37,050 nucleotides of DNA from an uncultured Rhodospirillales bacterium (GTDB lineage: Bacteria; Pseudomonadota; Alphaproteobacteria; Acetobacterales; Acetobacteraceae). Below the pieces are notes generated by a model, which was not told where the DNA came from, did no database searches, and was given only the letters and a program-made list of their open reading frames with translations. The translations under genes were made by a program, and so were the position numbers. Below, piece by piece: positions 8,247 to 17,066 of the stretch. The number at the start of each line of letters is the position of its first letter. Positions within the stretch are counted from its first letter, which is position 1. Where the stretch lies: positions 1-37,050 of the forward strand of contig CAITOL010000158.1 of assembly GCA_903893975.1 (NCBI GenBank), given 5' to 3'.

Positions 8247-9253
8247 GCCTGCCGGAACCCCGCGCCAATCCGGAATTATTCGGCCATGCCGAGGCCGAAC
8301 GGATGATGGCAGAAGCCTTGCGCGCCGGGCGGCTGCACCATGCCTGGCTGATCACCGGCCCGCCCGGCATCGGCAAGGCCACGCTCGCCTTTCGCTTCGC
8401 CCGCCGCCTGCTGCTGGGCATGCCCGACGGCAACAGCCTGGCGCTGCCGCCGGATAACCCGGTGTTCCGCCGCGTCGCCAATGCCAGCCACGCGGATATG
8501 CTGACCATTGAACGCGCATGGGACGACAAGAAAAAGCGCCGGCGCGGCGAGATCATCATCGACGACGTGCGCAAAATAGCTGGCTTCCTGCGCCTGACCC
8601 CGGCGGAGGGCGGCTGGCGGGTGGTGGTGGTGGATGGCGCGGAAACGCTGAACCGCAACGCCGCCAACGCCTTGCTGAAGGTGCTGGAAGAGCCGCCACC
8701 GCGCGCGATTTTGCTGCTCGTCGCCTCCAGCGCCGGGGGCTTGCCGCCGACGATCATGAGCCGCTGCCGCCATCTGCGCCTGGCACCGCTGGACGCCGCC
8801 AGCATGGATGCCGCCTTGCAACGCTTGCTGCCGGAATTGGATGCCGATCAGCGCGGCCGGCTTGCGGCGCTGTCCGATGGCGCACCCGGCCGCGCGCTGC
8901 AACTGGCCGGCGATAACGGGCTAGGGGCCAGCGAACTGGTCGATCAGGTGCTCGCCGCCGGCCCGCGCATCGACGTGCTGAAAGCCCACGCCGTGGCCGA
9001 CGCGCTCGGCCGGCACGAAGATGCGTTCAGCACCTTCATGACCCTGCTGCGCGCCGCCATCGCCGCCGCCGTGCGCGATGCCGCCCGCGGCCAGGCGGAC
9101 CCGGATCAGGCCCGCATGCTCGGCCATCGCAGCCTGGATGCCTGGGTTGATATCTGGCAGTCGCTTGGGCGATTGCAGGACGATACCGAAGGCGCGTATC
9201 TCGACAAACGCCAAGCGATCGTGACCGGCCTGGGGCTGCTATCCGGCCAATGA
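8243..9253 (+). CDS. holB: DNA polymerase III clamp-loader subunit delta prime
   Basis: The 336-residue AAA+ protein is a fixed part of the clamp loader that places the sliding clamp on DNA. It shows a modified P-loop GPPGIGKATL (about residue 37 onward). It also has the RVVVVDGAE walker-B-like strand, NALLKVLEEPP, and the SRC motif (SRCRHLRL). The SRC Cys is the only obvious cysteine in that region, and the four-cysteine zinc module of the E. coli delta' is absent, as in many alphaproteobacteria. It overlaps tmk by 4 bp and sits 7 bp ahead of metG. Confidence 0.93.
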   Translation: MSLPEPRANPELFGHAEAERMMAEALRAGRLHHAWLITGPPGIGKATLAFRFARRLLLGMPDGNSLALPPDNPVFRRVANASHADMLTIERAWDDKKKRRRGEIIIDDVRKIAGFLRLTPAEGGWRVVVVDGAETLNRNAANALLKVLEEPPPRAILLLVASSAGGLPPTIMSRCRHLRLAPLDAASMDAALQRLLPELDADQRGRLAALSDGAPGRALQLAGDNGLGASELVDQVLAAGPRIDVLKAHAVADALGRHEDAFSTFMTLLRAAIAAAVRDAARGQADPDQARMLGHRSLDAWVDIWQSLGRLQDDTEGAYLDKRQAIVTGLGLLSGQ

Positions 9254-9260
9254 GAGAACC

Positions 9261-10796
9261 ATGAAACCGAAATACTACATCACCACGCCGATCTATTACG
9301 TGAACGGCGCGCCGCATATCGGCCACGCCTACACCACGATCGCCTGCGACGTTATGGCCCGCTTCAAGCGGCTGGATGGCTACGACGTCTTTTTTCTGAC
9401 CGGCACCGATGAGCACGGGCAGAAGGTGGAAAAGGCGGCGGGGGATGCGGGGATGGACCCGCAAAGCTTCACCGATGGCACCTCGGCCCTGTTCCGGTCG
9501 CTGACCGAGCGGCTGAAGATCAGCAATGATGATTTCATCCGCACCACGGAGGCGCGGCACAAGGCGTCCTGCCAGGCGCTGTGGCAGACGCTGGCGGCCA
9601 ATAACCAGATCTATCTCGGCGGGTACGAAGGCTGGTACGCGGTGCGCGACGAAGCCTTCTACGACGAGGGCGAACTGACCACGCGCCCGGATGGCACCAA
9701 GGTGGCGCCATCCGGCGCCCCGGTGGAATGGGTGGTGGAGCCGAGCTACTTCTTCCGCCTGTCCGAATGGGGCGACAAGCTGCTGGAATTCTACGAACAG
9801 AACCCCGATTTCATCGCCCCGGCCTCGCGCCGGAACGAGGTGATCAGCTTCGTGAAATCCGGCCTGCGCGACCTGTCGGTCAGCCGCACCAGCTTCACCT
9901 GGGGCGTGAAAGTGCCGGATGATGAAGCACATGTGATGTATGTCTGGCTCGATGCGCTGACCAACTACATCACCGCAGCCGGCTACCCCGATGCCGGTGC
10001 GGAACGCTGGGGCTTCTGGCCGGCGGATCTGCATGTGGTCGGCAAGGATATCCTGCGATTTCATGCCATTTACTGGCCGGCCTTCCTGATGGCCGCCAAA
10101 CTGCCGACGCCGAAGCGGGTCTATGCCCATGGCTGGTGGACCGCTGGCGGGGAGAAAATGAGCAAGTCGCTCGGCAACGTGATCGACCCGCAGGAATTAG
10201 CCGATACGTTCGGCCTCGACAGCCTGCGCTATTTCCTGCTGCGGGAAGTGCCGTTCGGCAATGATGGCACATTCAGCCGTAAGGCGCTGATTTCACGGCT
10301 GAACACCGAACTAGCCAACGACCTCGGCAATCTCGCCCAGCGCAGTCTGTCGCTGATTGCCCGCAACTGCGACGGCAGGCTGCCCGGCGATGATCTGGCG
10401 ACGGCCGAGGATGCGGACCTGCTGGGCGCGGCCAATGCGCTGGTGGAAGGCGTGCGGGCGCGCATGGAACGGCAGGCTTTCGGCGACGCGCTGGAGGAGA
10501 TCTGGAAAGTGATCCGCGCTGCCAACGCCTATATCGACCATCAGGCGCCGTGGGCACTGAAAAAGACCGATATCAACCGGATGCGCTGCGTGCTTCGGGT
10601 GTTGGTGGATGTGCTGCGCATCGTCGCCACCCTGTTGCAGCCGTTCATGCCGGACAAAATGGCGGCCATGCTCGACCAACTCGGCGTGCCCACGACGATG
10701 CGCCAGATCGCCGATCTTGAACATCGCCTTGCCGAGGGCGTCGCGCTGCCGGCGCCGCAAGGCGTGTTCCCACGCTTTGTCGAAGACGCCGAGTAA
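9261..10796 (+). CDS. metG: Methionyl-tRNA synthetase
   Basis: This 511-residue class I aminoacyl-tRNA synthetase charges tRNA-Met. The signatures are HIGH (19-22, in NGAPHIGHAYTT) and KMSKS (299-303). The connecting region at about 120-165 has no zinc-ligand cysteine cluster, so it is the zinc-free type. The protein stops after the anticodon-binding helical domain, with no EMAP/Trbp111-like C-terminal tRNA-binding domain, so it is one of the short forms. ATG 9261 is preceded by a weak GAGA box seven bases after holB ends. The TatD gene starts 8 bases downstream. Confidence 0.97.
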   Translation: MKPKYYITTPIYYVNGAPHIGHAYTTIACDVMARFKRLDGYDVFFLTGTDEHGQKVEKAAGDAGMDPQSFTDGTSALFRSLTERLKISNDDFIRTTEARHKASCQALWQTLAANNQIYLGGYEGWYAVRDEAFYDEGELTTRPDGTKVAPSGAPVEWVVEPSYFFRLSEWGDKLLEFYEQNPDFIAPASRRNEVISFVKSGLRDLSVSRTSFTWGVKVPDDEAHVMYVWLDALTNYITAAGYPDAGAERWGFWPADLHVVGKDILRFHAIYWPAFLMAAKLPTPKRVYAHGWWTAGGEKMSKSLGNVIDPQELADTFGLDSLRYFLLREVPFGNDGTFSRKALISRLNTELANDLGNLAQRSLSLIARNCDGRLPGDDLATAEDADLLGAANALVEGVRARMERQAFGDALEEIWKVIRAANAYIDHQAPWALKKTDINRMRCVLRVLVDVLRIVATLLQPFMPDKMAAMLDQLGVPTTMRQIADLEHRLAEGVALPAPQGVFPRFVEDAE

Positions 10797-10803
10797 GCGG
10801 TTC

Positions 10804-11577
10804 ATGTTAATCGACTCACACTGCCATCTGGACTATTTCGATCTCGCCGAGCGCGCGGTGTTGCTCGCCAATGCCGCCGCGGCCGGGGTAGGGGAAATGG
10901 TGACCATCGGCACCAGGCTCACCCAGTCCGACGTGGTGCGCAGCATAGCTGACGCGTACCCGAATGTGTGGTGCACGGTGGGCATTCACCCGCACAACGC
11001 TGGCGAACATCCGGTGCCAACACCAGAGGCCATTGTGGCGGAAGCCGCCTATCCCAAGGTGATCGGCATCGGGGAATCAGGGCTGGATTATTTCTACGAC
11101 AAGGCGCCGCGCGACCTGCAACAGGCGAGCTTCCGCGCCCATATCCGCGCCGCCCAACTCAGCGGCCTGCCGCTGGCCATTCATGCGCGCGACGCTGATG
11201 ACGATATCGCCTTGATTTTGCGACAAGAACGCGATATCGGCGGGCCGTTCGACTTTCTGCTGCATTGCTTCAGCTCCACCCGCGCTTTGGCGGAGGCGGC
11301 TTTGGCCTTGGGCGGCTATATCAGCCTGTCCGGCATCCTCACCTTCCCAAAATCGCAAGAAATCAGAGACATCGCCCGCGATGTGCCGATGGATCGGCTG
11401 CTGGTGGAAACCGATTCACCCTATCTCGCCCCAGTGCCGTTCCGTGGCAAACGCAATGAGCCCGGCTACGTCGCCCACACCGCCAAGGTGCTGGCGGCGG
11501 TGCATGGCATTTCCGCCGAGGACATGGCGGCCCAAACAACCCGCAATTTCCGTCGTTTGTTTAAGAAAGCTGCATGA
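10804..11577 (+). CDS. TatD-family metal-dependent deoxyribonuclease
   Basis: The 257-residue TIM-barrel hydrolase carries all metal-ligand motifs of the TatD family. They are DSHCHLD (4-10), GIGESGLDYF, the histidine in AIHARDADDD, HCFSST, and the late Asp in VETDSPYLAP. Family members are 3'-5' exonucleases or DNases acting in DNA repair or degradation. The frame extends upstream into metG, but ATG 10804 yields the standard N-terminus directly at the first metal motif. It follows metG closely and overlaps the next gene by ATGA, so it belongs to the same operon. Confidence 0.92.
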   Translation: MLIDSHCHLDYFDLAERAVLLANAAAAGVGEMVTIGTRLTQSDVVRSIADAYPNVWCTVGIHPHNAGEHPVPTPEAIVAEAAYPKVIGIGESGLDYFYDKAPRDLQQASFRAHIRAAQLSGLPLAIHARDADDDIALILRQERDIGGPFDFLLHCFSSTRALAEAALALGGYISLSGILTFPKSQEIRDIARDVPMDRLLVETDSPYLAPVPFRGKRNEPGYVAHTAKVLAAVHGISAEDMAAQTTRNFRRLFKKAA

Positions 11578-12359
11578 TGCGGATCACCCTGCTGGGCACC
11601 GGCGGCTCGGCCGGGGTGCCGATGATCGGTGGTGCGGATGGCAGCGGCGATTGGGGCGCGTGCGACCCCGCCGAGCCCCGTAACCGCCGCAGCCGTAGTT
11701 CCATCGTACTGGATGCGGGGCAGGGGGCGTTGCTGGTTGATACCGGGCCGGATCTGCGGGAGCAGCTACTTTCCTGCCGAATCAAACAGATCAGCGGCAT
11801 TTTGTATACGCATTCGCATGCCGACCATATTACCGGGCTGGATGATGTGCGGATCCTCAACCGCATCGCCGGCACACCGCTGCCCGCCTATGGCACGCCG
11901 GAGACCCTGGCCTCCCTGGTGACCCGCTTTCCCTACGCGTTCCGCCCGTGGGAGCCGCCGCATTTCTTCCGCCCGGTGATGGTGCCGCACCACGTCCAGG
12001 CCGGCACGACGTTGGAGACGCTGGGCATGCGCATCCAACTGATCGACCAGGATCACGGCTTCATGCGCACGCTCGGGCTGCGGGTGGGCAATTTCGCCTA
12101 TTGCACCGATGTGGTGAAACTCGACGATGCGGCGATGGACGCCCTGCAAGGGCTTGATATCTTTGTGGTCGACTGCTTCCAACGCCAGCCACACCACACC
12201 CATGCCCGGCTGGCGACCGTGCTGGACTGGGCGCGGCAGCTGCGCCCGGCGCGCACCGTGCTGACCCATATGGGCACCGACATGGACTGGGCCTGGCTGC
12301 GGCAGACCTTACCCGCCGGGGTTGAGCCCGGCTATGACGGCATGATCCTGGAGCTTTAA
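11574..12359 (+). CDS. MBL-fold metal-dependent hydrolase (PhnP-like phosphodiesterase group)
   Basis: The 261-residue metallo-beta-lactamase-fold protein has the dinuclear metal motif THSHADH (His79, His81, Asp83, His84). It also has later histidines in IDQDHG, and LTHMGTDMDW near the C-terminus. The N-terminus LLGTGGSAGVP...RSRSSIVL is typical of the PhnP/cyclic-phosphate phosphodiesterase and RNase Z-like group. Such a gene directly after tatD is a recurrent alphaproteobacterial arrangement. The true substrate is not known, and a cyclic phosphodiester is the family-based guess. Its start overlaps the tatD stop (ATGATG). Confidence 0.88.
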   Translation: MMRITLLGTGGSAGVPMIGGADGSGDWGACDPAEPRNRRSRSSIVLDAGQGALLVDTGPDLREQLLSCRIKQISGILYTHSHADHITGLDDVRILNRIAGTPLPAYGTPETLASLVTRFPYAFRPWEPPHFFRPVMVPHHVQAGTTLETLGMRIQLIDQDHGFMRTLGLRVGNFAYCTDVVKLDDAAMDALQGLDIFVVDCFQRQPHHTHARLATVLDWARQLRPARTVLTHMGTDMDWAWLRQTLPAGVEPGYDGMILEL

Positions 12360-12361
12360 GC

Positions 12362-13093
12362 ATGGCCGAGCGGGAAATCGCGTTTGTCACCGGGGCGGCG
12401 CAAGGCATCGGCCTCGCCACCGCACGCCGTCTGGCGCAAGATGGGTTCCGCGTCGTCGCCATGGACCGGGCGGCCGACCGGGTGGGGCCGGCAGTCGCGG
12501 CGTTGCAGGCCGAGGGGCTGGATGTGGTTGCCGCCGTGGTCGATGTGTGCGACCGCGCCTCCGTGCTCGCGGCGCTGAACGCCCAGCCGCGCGTGGATGT
12601 GATGGTGTGCGCCGCCGGCATTTATAACGACGCGAAACTGCTTGATCTCACAGAAGATGCGTTCCGGCAGATGCTGGATGTGAACGTCGTCGGCACCTTC
12701 ATCCCGGCGCAGGAAGCGGCGCGGCGGATGCAGGCGGGCGGGCGGATTGTCACCATCTCCTCCCGCGGCGCGCTCGGCGGCACGCGGTTCGCGCATTACG
12801 TCGCCTCCAAAGCCGCCGTGATCGGGCTGACGCGGGCGATGGCGATGGAACTGCGCCCGAGCCGCATCGCGGTGAACTCCGTCGCCCCCGGCTTCACCGA
12901 CACGCCGATGACCCGCTCCGCCCCGGCCGAGATGTTTGCCGCCTGGGAGCAGTTGGAGCCAGCCGGCAAAGCCGCATCCCCGGCCGAGATCGCCAACGCC
13001 ATCGCGTTTTTCGCCGCCCCCAGCACCAGCTTTGTCACCGGGCAGACGCTGTTCGTCGATGGCGGGAAATCGCTGGGGGGATTGTCGATCTAA
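12362..13093 (+). CDS. Short-chain dehydrogenase/reductase
   Basis: The 243-residue classical SDR has the nucleotide-binding TGAAQGIG motif (10-17) and the NAG-like CAAG at 83-86. The catalytic set is Ser133 (in TISSRGALGG), Tyr146 and Lys150 (HYVASK). The adenine-side acidic residue (VVAMD, Asp35) suggests preference for NAD(H). The C-terminus FVTGQTLFVDGGKSLGGLS is typical of FabG-like enzymes. It starts two bases after the MBL gene and may be co-transcribed with it. The neighbouring copper amine oxidase releases aldehydes, which makes an aldehyde/alcohol role conceivable, but the substrate cannot be read here. Confidence 0.88.
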   Translation: MAEREIAFVTGAAQGIGLATARRLAQDGFRVVAMDRAADRVGPAVAALQAEGLDVVAAVVDVCDRASVLAALNAQPRVDVMVCAAGIYNDAKLLDLTEDAFRQMLDVNVVGTFIPAQEAARRMQAGGRIVTISSRGALGGTRFAHYVASKAAVIGLTRAMAMELRPSRIAVNSVAPGFTDTPMTRSAPAEMFAAWEQLEPAGKAASPAEIANAIAFFAAPSTSFVTGQTLFVDGGKSLGGLSI

Positions 13094-13104
13094 CCCAGCG
13101 CGGG

Positions 13105-13133
13105 CAGGCTCTGCGGCTCATTAGGAGAGCCTG
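13105..13133 (+). promoter_or_regulatory. Perfect inverted repeat overlapping the ribosome-binding site of the amine oxidase gene
   Basis: CAGGCTCT (13105-13112) is the exact reverse complement of AGAGCCTG (13126-13133), separated by 13 bases. The Shine-Dalgarno sequence AGGAGAG (13123-13129) lies partly in the right arm, and the start codon is at 13136. If the RNA folds, the ribosome-binding site would be partly paired, which could control translation. Function is inference. Confidence 0.55.
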
Positions 13134-13135
13134 GT

Positions 13136-15067
13136 ATGACCGAGTCTGCCGTCCGCCATCCGCTTGATCCGCTCGACCTCGGCGAAATCGCCGCCATCCG
13201 CGCGTTGCTGGACCGCGACCCGCGCTGCACCAACGCCATGCGCGTGACCACGCTGGAACTGCGCGAACCGGCCAAGCCGGATGTGCTGGCGCATCGCCCG
13301 GGGGATGCGGTGGTACGCGCCGGGCGCCTGGTGCTGCTGAACAGCGAAAGCGGCGAGGTGATCGAGGTGATCGCCGACCTGACCGCCGGCCGGATTGCCA
13401 GTTGGGATGTGGTGACGGCCGATGGCCAGCCGCCGATTATCCTGGATGAGTTCTTCAAAATCGCCACCATCGTAAAGTCCGATCCCGCCTGGCGGGCGGC
13501 GGTGGCGCGGCGCGGCATTACCGAGGCCGATTACGATCTGGTGCAGGTCGATCCGTTTTCCGCCGGCAATTTCGGCTACCCGGAGGAGCAGGGCAGGCGG
13601 CTGGTGCGGGCGGTGGCCTATTGGCGCGGCGGGCCGAAGGATAACGGCTACGCCCACCCGATTGAAGGCGTGGTCGCGGTGGTGGACCTGATCGGCGGAC
13701 GGATTTTGACCCTGGTGGACGACCCGGTGGCCATTCCCATCCCGCGCAAACCGCGCAACTACCACCGCGAGGCACTGCCGCCGCCACGCACGGACCTGAA
13801 AAAGCTGCACATCACCCAGCCGGACGGGCCGAGTTTCAGCGTGGATGGCTGGAACGTGACCTGGCAAGGCTGGACCTTTCGCGTCGGCTTCACCCCGCGT
13901 GAAGGACTTGTGCTGCATAATCTGAGCATTGCCGGCCGCTCTGTGATTTATCGCGCCAGCATTTCGGAAATGGTGGTGCCATATGCCGACCCGACCACCA
14001 ACCATTACTGGAAAAACGCGTTCGACGCGGGCGAATACGGCCTGGGCAAACTGGCCAATCAGCTGGAGCTCGGCTGCGACTGCCTCGGGCTGATCCATTA
14101 TTTCGACATCCCCGCCGCCGATGATTTCGGCCAGCCGACGCTGATGAAAAACGCCGTGTGCATGCACGAGGAAGATTACGGGGTTTTGTGGAAACACAAC
14201 GAGTTCCGCACCGATACGTTTGAAACCCGACGCTCCCGCCGCCTGGTGATCAGCTTCTTCGCCACCGTCGGCAACTATGATTACGGGTTTTACTGGTACC
14301 TCTACCTCGATGGCACCATCCAACTGGAAGCCAAGCTGACCGGGATTATCCAGACCGCCGCCGTCGCGCCGGGCGAGGCGTATCGCTGGGGCGGCATGGT
14401 GGATGAAAACCTCGGCGGGCCGACACACCAGCATTTCTTCAACGCCCGCCTGCATATGATGGTGGATGGCGAGGCCAATACCGTGACCGAGCATGAATTC
14501 CTGCCGCGGCCATGGGGGGCGGATAATCCGCACGGCAACGTGTTCGACACCACCAGCCGCGTGCTGTCGCGCGAACGCGATGCGGCGCGGGAGGCGGATG
14601 GCCGCACCGGGCGTTACTGGAAAATCAGCAATACCAACGTGGTCAACAGCGTTGGTAAGGCGCCGGCATATAAACTCGCCGTCACCGCCAGCCCGCTGCT
14701 GCTCGCGCAGGTGGGCAGTGCCGTGCATCGCCGCGCCGGATTTGCCACCAAACATGTCTGGGTCACCGCCTATGACCCCGCCGAGCGCTTTGCCGCCGGT
14801 GAATACCCCAACCAGCATGCCGGGGGCGCCGGGCTGCCGGCCTATATCGCCGACAATGCCAATATCGAGAATACCGACATCGTCGTCTGGCACAGTTTCG
14901 GTCACACCCATGTGTGCAAGCCCGAGGATTTCCCGATTATGCCGGTGGAATATGCCGGATTTATGTTGAAACCCAACGGGTTCTTCGCCGGAAATATCGC
15001 AATGGATGTGCCGGCGGATACCGACCCCGCATCGGCGCAACACGGCGCAAGCTGTTGTTGTGATTAG
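13136..15067 (+). CDS. Primary amine oxidase, copper/topaquinone type
   Basis: The 643-residue enzyme oxidises primary amines to aldehydes, with release of ammonia and hydrogen peroxide. The topaquinone precursor Tyr381 sits in GNYDYG. The catalytic base is Asp297 in FDAGEYG. The copper ligands are His431 and His433 (HQHFF) and His592 (in HSFGHTH). These positions nearly coincide with the numbering I recall for the soluble Arthrobacter globiformis enzyme. There is no signal peptide and no E. coli-type N-terminal extra domain, so a cytoplasmic enzyme is likely. The C-terminus ends in three consecutive cysteines followed by Asp, which is unusual. The gene overlaps the next gene by 8 bases. Substrate (phenylethylamine, tyramine, histamine or similar) unknown. 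Confidence 0.95.
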   Translation: MTESAVRHPLDPLDLGEIAAIRALLDRDPRCTNAMRVTTLELREPAKPDVLAHRPGDAVVRAGRLVLLNSESGEVIEVIADLTAGRIASWDVVTADGQPPIILDEFFKIATIVKSDPAWRAAVARRGITEADYDLVQVDPFSAGNFGYPEEQGRRLVRAVAYWRGGPKDNGYAHPIEGVVAVVDLIGGRILTLVDDPVAIPIPRKPRNYHREALPPPRTDLKKLHITQPDGPSFSVDGWNVTWQGWTFRVGFTPREGLVLHNLSIAGRSVIYRASISEMVVPYADPTTNHYWKNAFDAGEYGLGKLANQLELGCDCLGLIHYFDIPAADDFGQPTLMKNAVCMHEEDYGVLWKHNEFRTDTFETRRSRRLVISFFATVGNYDYGFYWYLYLDGTIQLEAKLTGIIQTAAVAPGEAYRWGGMVDENLGGPTHQHFFNARLHMMVDGEANTVTEHEFLPRPWGADNPHGNVFDTTSRVLSRERDAAREADGRTGRYWKISNTNVVNSVGKAPAYKLAVTASPLLLAQVGSAVHRRAGFATKHVWVTAYDPAERFAAGEYPNQHAGGAGLPAYIADNANIENTDIVVWHSFGHTHVCKPEDFPIMPVEYAGFMLKPNGFFAGNIAMDVPADTDPASAQHGASCCCD

Positions 15068-15509
15068 ACTTCAGCTGGCCGGCGCGGCGGACGCGCCGGG
15101 CATTCTGGCGCTGACCCGCGCGGCCTATGCCAAATGGGTGCCGCTGATCGGCCGCGAACCCTGGCCGATGACCGCCGATTACGCCGTGGCGGTGCGCGCG
15201 CACCGGATCGATCTGCTCTATGACGGCGCGGTGCTGGCCGGGCTGATCGAAACCATCCGCGCGCCCGATCATATGCTGGTGGAAAATCTGGCAGTCGCGC
15301 CAGCGTATCAGGGGCGCGGCCATGCACGGCGACTGATGGCGCAGGCCGAGCAACTGGCGGCGGACCTGCCCGAAATCCGGCTCTACACCAACAGTCGGTT
15401 TGCAACCAATATTTCGTTATATCAGCGCCTTGGCTTTGAGATCTCGCACATCCAGACCGTGGACGTCGGCGAGATCACCCATATGCGCAAACGGCTAAAA
15501 TTTCCATAA
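15060..15509 (+). CDS. GNAT-family N-acetyltransferase
   Basis: The 149-residue protein (from GTG 15060) has the acetyl-CoA-binding motif VAPAYQGRGHARRLM in the middle and a YQRLGFE segment before the last strands, as in GNAT enzymes. I chose GTG 15060, which overlaps the end of the amine oxidase gene by 8 bp. It places IRLQLAGAADAPGI at the N-terminus, the usual first GNAT strand and helix. A longer frame upstream lies wholly within the amine oxidase gene. Coupling to the amine oxidase suggests it might acetylate an amine, but this is speculation. Substrate unknown. Confidence 0.85.
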   Translation: MIRLQLAGAADAPGILALTRAAYAKWVPLIGREPWPMTADYAVAVRAHRIDLLYDGAVLAGLIETIRAPDHMLVENLAVAPAYQGRGHARRLMAQAEQLAADLPEIRLYTNSRFATNISLYQRLGFEISHIQTVDVGEITHMRKRLKFP

Positions 15510-15597
15510 TATACCTTATGCGACATTTGGCAGTGCGGAGATTTCATGCGATGCTCGCGGCCCTGCCGCACGGCGAGTGCGTTTTCTGGAGATTGGC

Positions 15598-16494
15598 ATG
15601 CGCGTTTTCCTGACCGGCGCCACCGGGTTTATCGGCTCGTATCTGGTGCCGGAGTTGCTGCAAGCTGGGCATCACGTCGTTGGGTTGACGCGCAGCGCTG
15701 CGAGCGCCGAGGCCCTCACCCGCGCCGGTGCGGTGCCGCTGCAAGGCGATGTAAACGATGCCGACGTGCTGCGGGAGGCCGTGGCGGCCGCGGATGGCGT
15801 TATTCACGCCGCGTTCAATCATGATTTCGCCGCGCTGGCGCAGCACAGCGCCGCCGACCGCCAGGTCATCGAGACGCTGGGCGCGGCGCTGGCCGGCACT
15901 GACCGGCCGCTTATTGTCAGCTCCGGCACCGGCCTCGCCGACCGGCGCGGCCCGCTGGCTTGCGAAACCGACCCACCCTTCAGCGGCGCCGCTTACCCGC
16001 GCGCCGCGACCGAGGATGCGGCGGCGGCAGTATGCGCCCGTGGCGTGCGGGCGATGGTGCTGCGGCTGGCGCAGGTGCACGACACGCGGCATCAGGGCCG
16101 GATTGCGCTGCACATCCAACTGGCCCGCCAGCACGGCCACGTGGCCTATGTCGGCGCCGGGGAAAATCGCCTGGCGGCGGTGCATGTCACCGACGCGGTG
16201 CGGCTCTATCGCCTGGCGCTGGAACATGGCGAGGCCGGGCGGCGCTACCATGCGGTGGCGGAGGATGGTGTGCCCCTGCACGCCATTGCCGAGGTGATCG
16301 GCGCCCGGTTGCGGCTGCCGGTCGGCTCCATTTCGCCGGACGCGGCGGCCGGGTATTTTGGCGGCCTCGCCGGGCTGGCCCAAATGGACCTGCCGGCCTC
16401 CAGCGCCCTCACCCGCCAGCGCCTGGACTGGACGCCAACCGGCCCGGACCTGCTGTCTGACCTGCGGGCCTTGCCGGATGACGTCGGGCATTGA
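15598..16494 (+). CDS. NAD-dependent epimerase/dehydratase-like extended SDR
   Basis: The 298-residue protein begins directly with the extended-SDR nucleotide motif VFLTGATGFIGSYL. It continues with DVNDADVLREAV and VIHAAFNHDF, typical of NAD(P)-binding epimerase-like proteins. The Ser of the catalytic set may be in IVSSGTGL. The usual YxxxK is not obvious, the corresponding place reading AAYPRAATED, so the enzyme may be an atypical reductase. ATG 15598 has a GGAGA box 6 bases upstream. An in-frame GTG at 15577 is less likely. The 88-base gap before it includes a short A/T-rich patch around 15505-15520. Confidence 0.82.
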   Translation: MRVFLTGATGFIGSYLVPELLQAGHHVVGLTRSAASAEALTRAGAVPLQGDVNDADVLREAVAAADGVIHAAFNHDFAALAQHSAADRQVIETLGAALAGTDRPLIVSSGTGLADRRGPLACETDPPFSGAAYPRAATEDAAAAVCARGVRAMVLRLAQVHDTRHQGRIALHIQLARQHGHVAYVGAGENRLAAVHVTDAVRLYRLALEHGEAGRRYHAVAEDGVPLHAIAEVIGARLRLPVGSISPDAAAGYFGGLAGLAQMDLPASSALTRQRLDWTPTGPDLLSDLRALPDDVGH

Positions 16495-16529
16495 CGGCAT
16501 ATATGCTGTTGTTTTAACACTATATTTTA

Positions 16530-17066
16530 ATGGCAAGGCCCGCAAATATGTCGTTCACCCTGCGCGCGTTGACCGACCTGACCGAGGATGACGTGGCGGC
16601 ACTGGCTTCGGTGTTGATCGACTGCGTGGCCGGCGGTGCGTCGGTCAGCTTCATGCACCCCCTGCCCGACCCCAAAGCGCGCGCGTTCTGGCGCGGCCTG
16701 GCCGGCGATGTGCGCAGCGGCGACCGGGTGTTGCTGGTGGCGGAAGATGCGGCGGGGATTTTCGGCACCGTGCAGGTGGTGCTGAGCCAGCCGGACAACC
16801 AGCCGCATCGGGCGGATATCGCCAAAATGCTGGTGCATCGCCGCGCCCGCCGCCAGGGCGTGGGGGCCGCGCTGATGCAGGCGGCAGAGGACGCGGCCCG
16901 CGCCGCCGGCAAGACGCTGCTGGTGCTGGATACCTTCACCGGCGATGCGGGGGGGCGGCTGTATCAGCGCCTGGGCTGGCAATTTGTCGGCACCATCCCC
17001 GATTACGCGCTGCATCCGCATGGCGGGTTGGGCAGCACCAGCCTCTATTACCGCCGGTTGGCGTAA
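16530..17066 (+). CDS. GNAT-family N-acetyltransferase
   Basis: The 178-residue protein contains a GNAT acetyl-CoA motif (KMLVHRRARRQGVGAALM at about 95-112) and the late LYQRLGWQFVGTIPDYAL segment. That second segment is common in acetyltransferases acting on amino acids or small amines. ATG 16530 directly follows an A/T-rich run (TATATTTTA) without a Shine-Dalgarno sequence. A second ATG at 16548 (MSFTLRALT) is a possible start and gives a more usual N-terminus. It abuts the next gene: the stop is immediately followed by that gene's ATG. Substrate unknown. Confidence 0.84.
   Translation: MARPANMSFTLRALTDLTEDDVAALASVLIDCVAGGASVSFMHPLPDPKARAFWRGLAGDVRSGDRVLLVAEDAAGIFGTVQVVLSQPDNQPHRADIAKMLVHRRARRQGVGAALMQAAEDAARAAGKTLLVLDTFTGDAGGRLYQRLGWQFVGTIPDYALHPHGGLGSTSLYYRRLA

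Noticed and set aside
13121-15043. A 640-codon open frame antisense to the copper amine oxidase
   Set aside because: Its product is His/Gly/Arg-rich low-complexity sequence with no recognisable motif, typical of the antisense of a GC-rich gene. The plus-strand frame has all catalytic residues of amine oxidase.
16497-16529. A promoter ahead of the GNAT gene at 16530
   Set aside because: There is an A/T-rich run with TATATT, and TTGACG further upstream, but the spacing (24 bases) is too long and the -10 box lies too close to the ATG for an ordinary start. Not strong enough to annotate.
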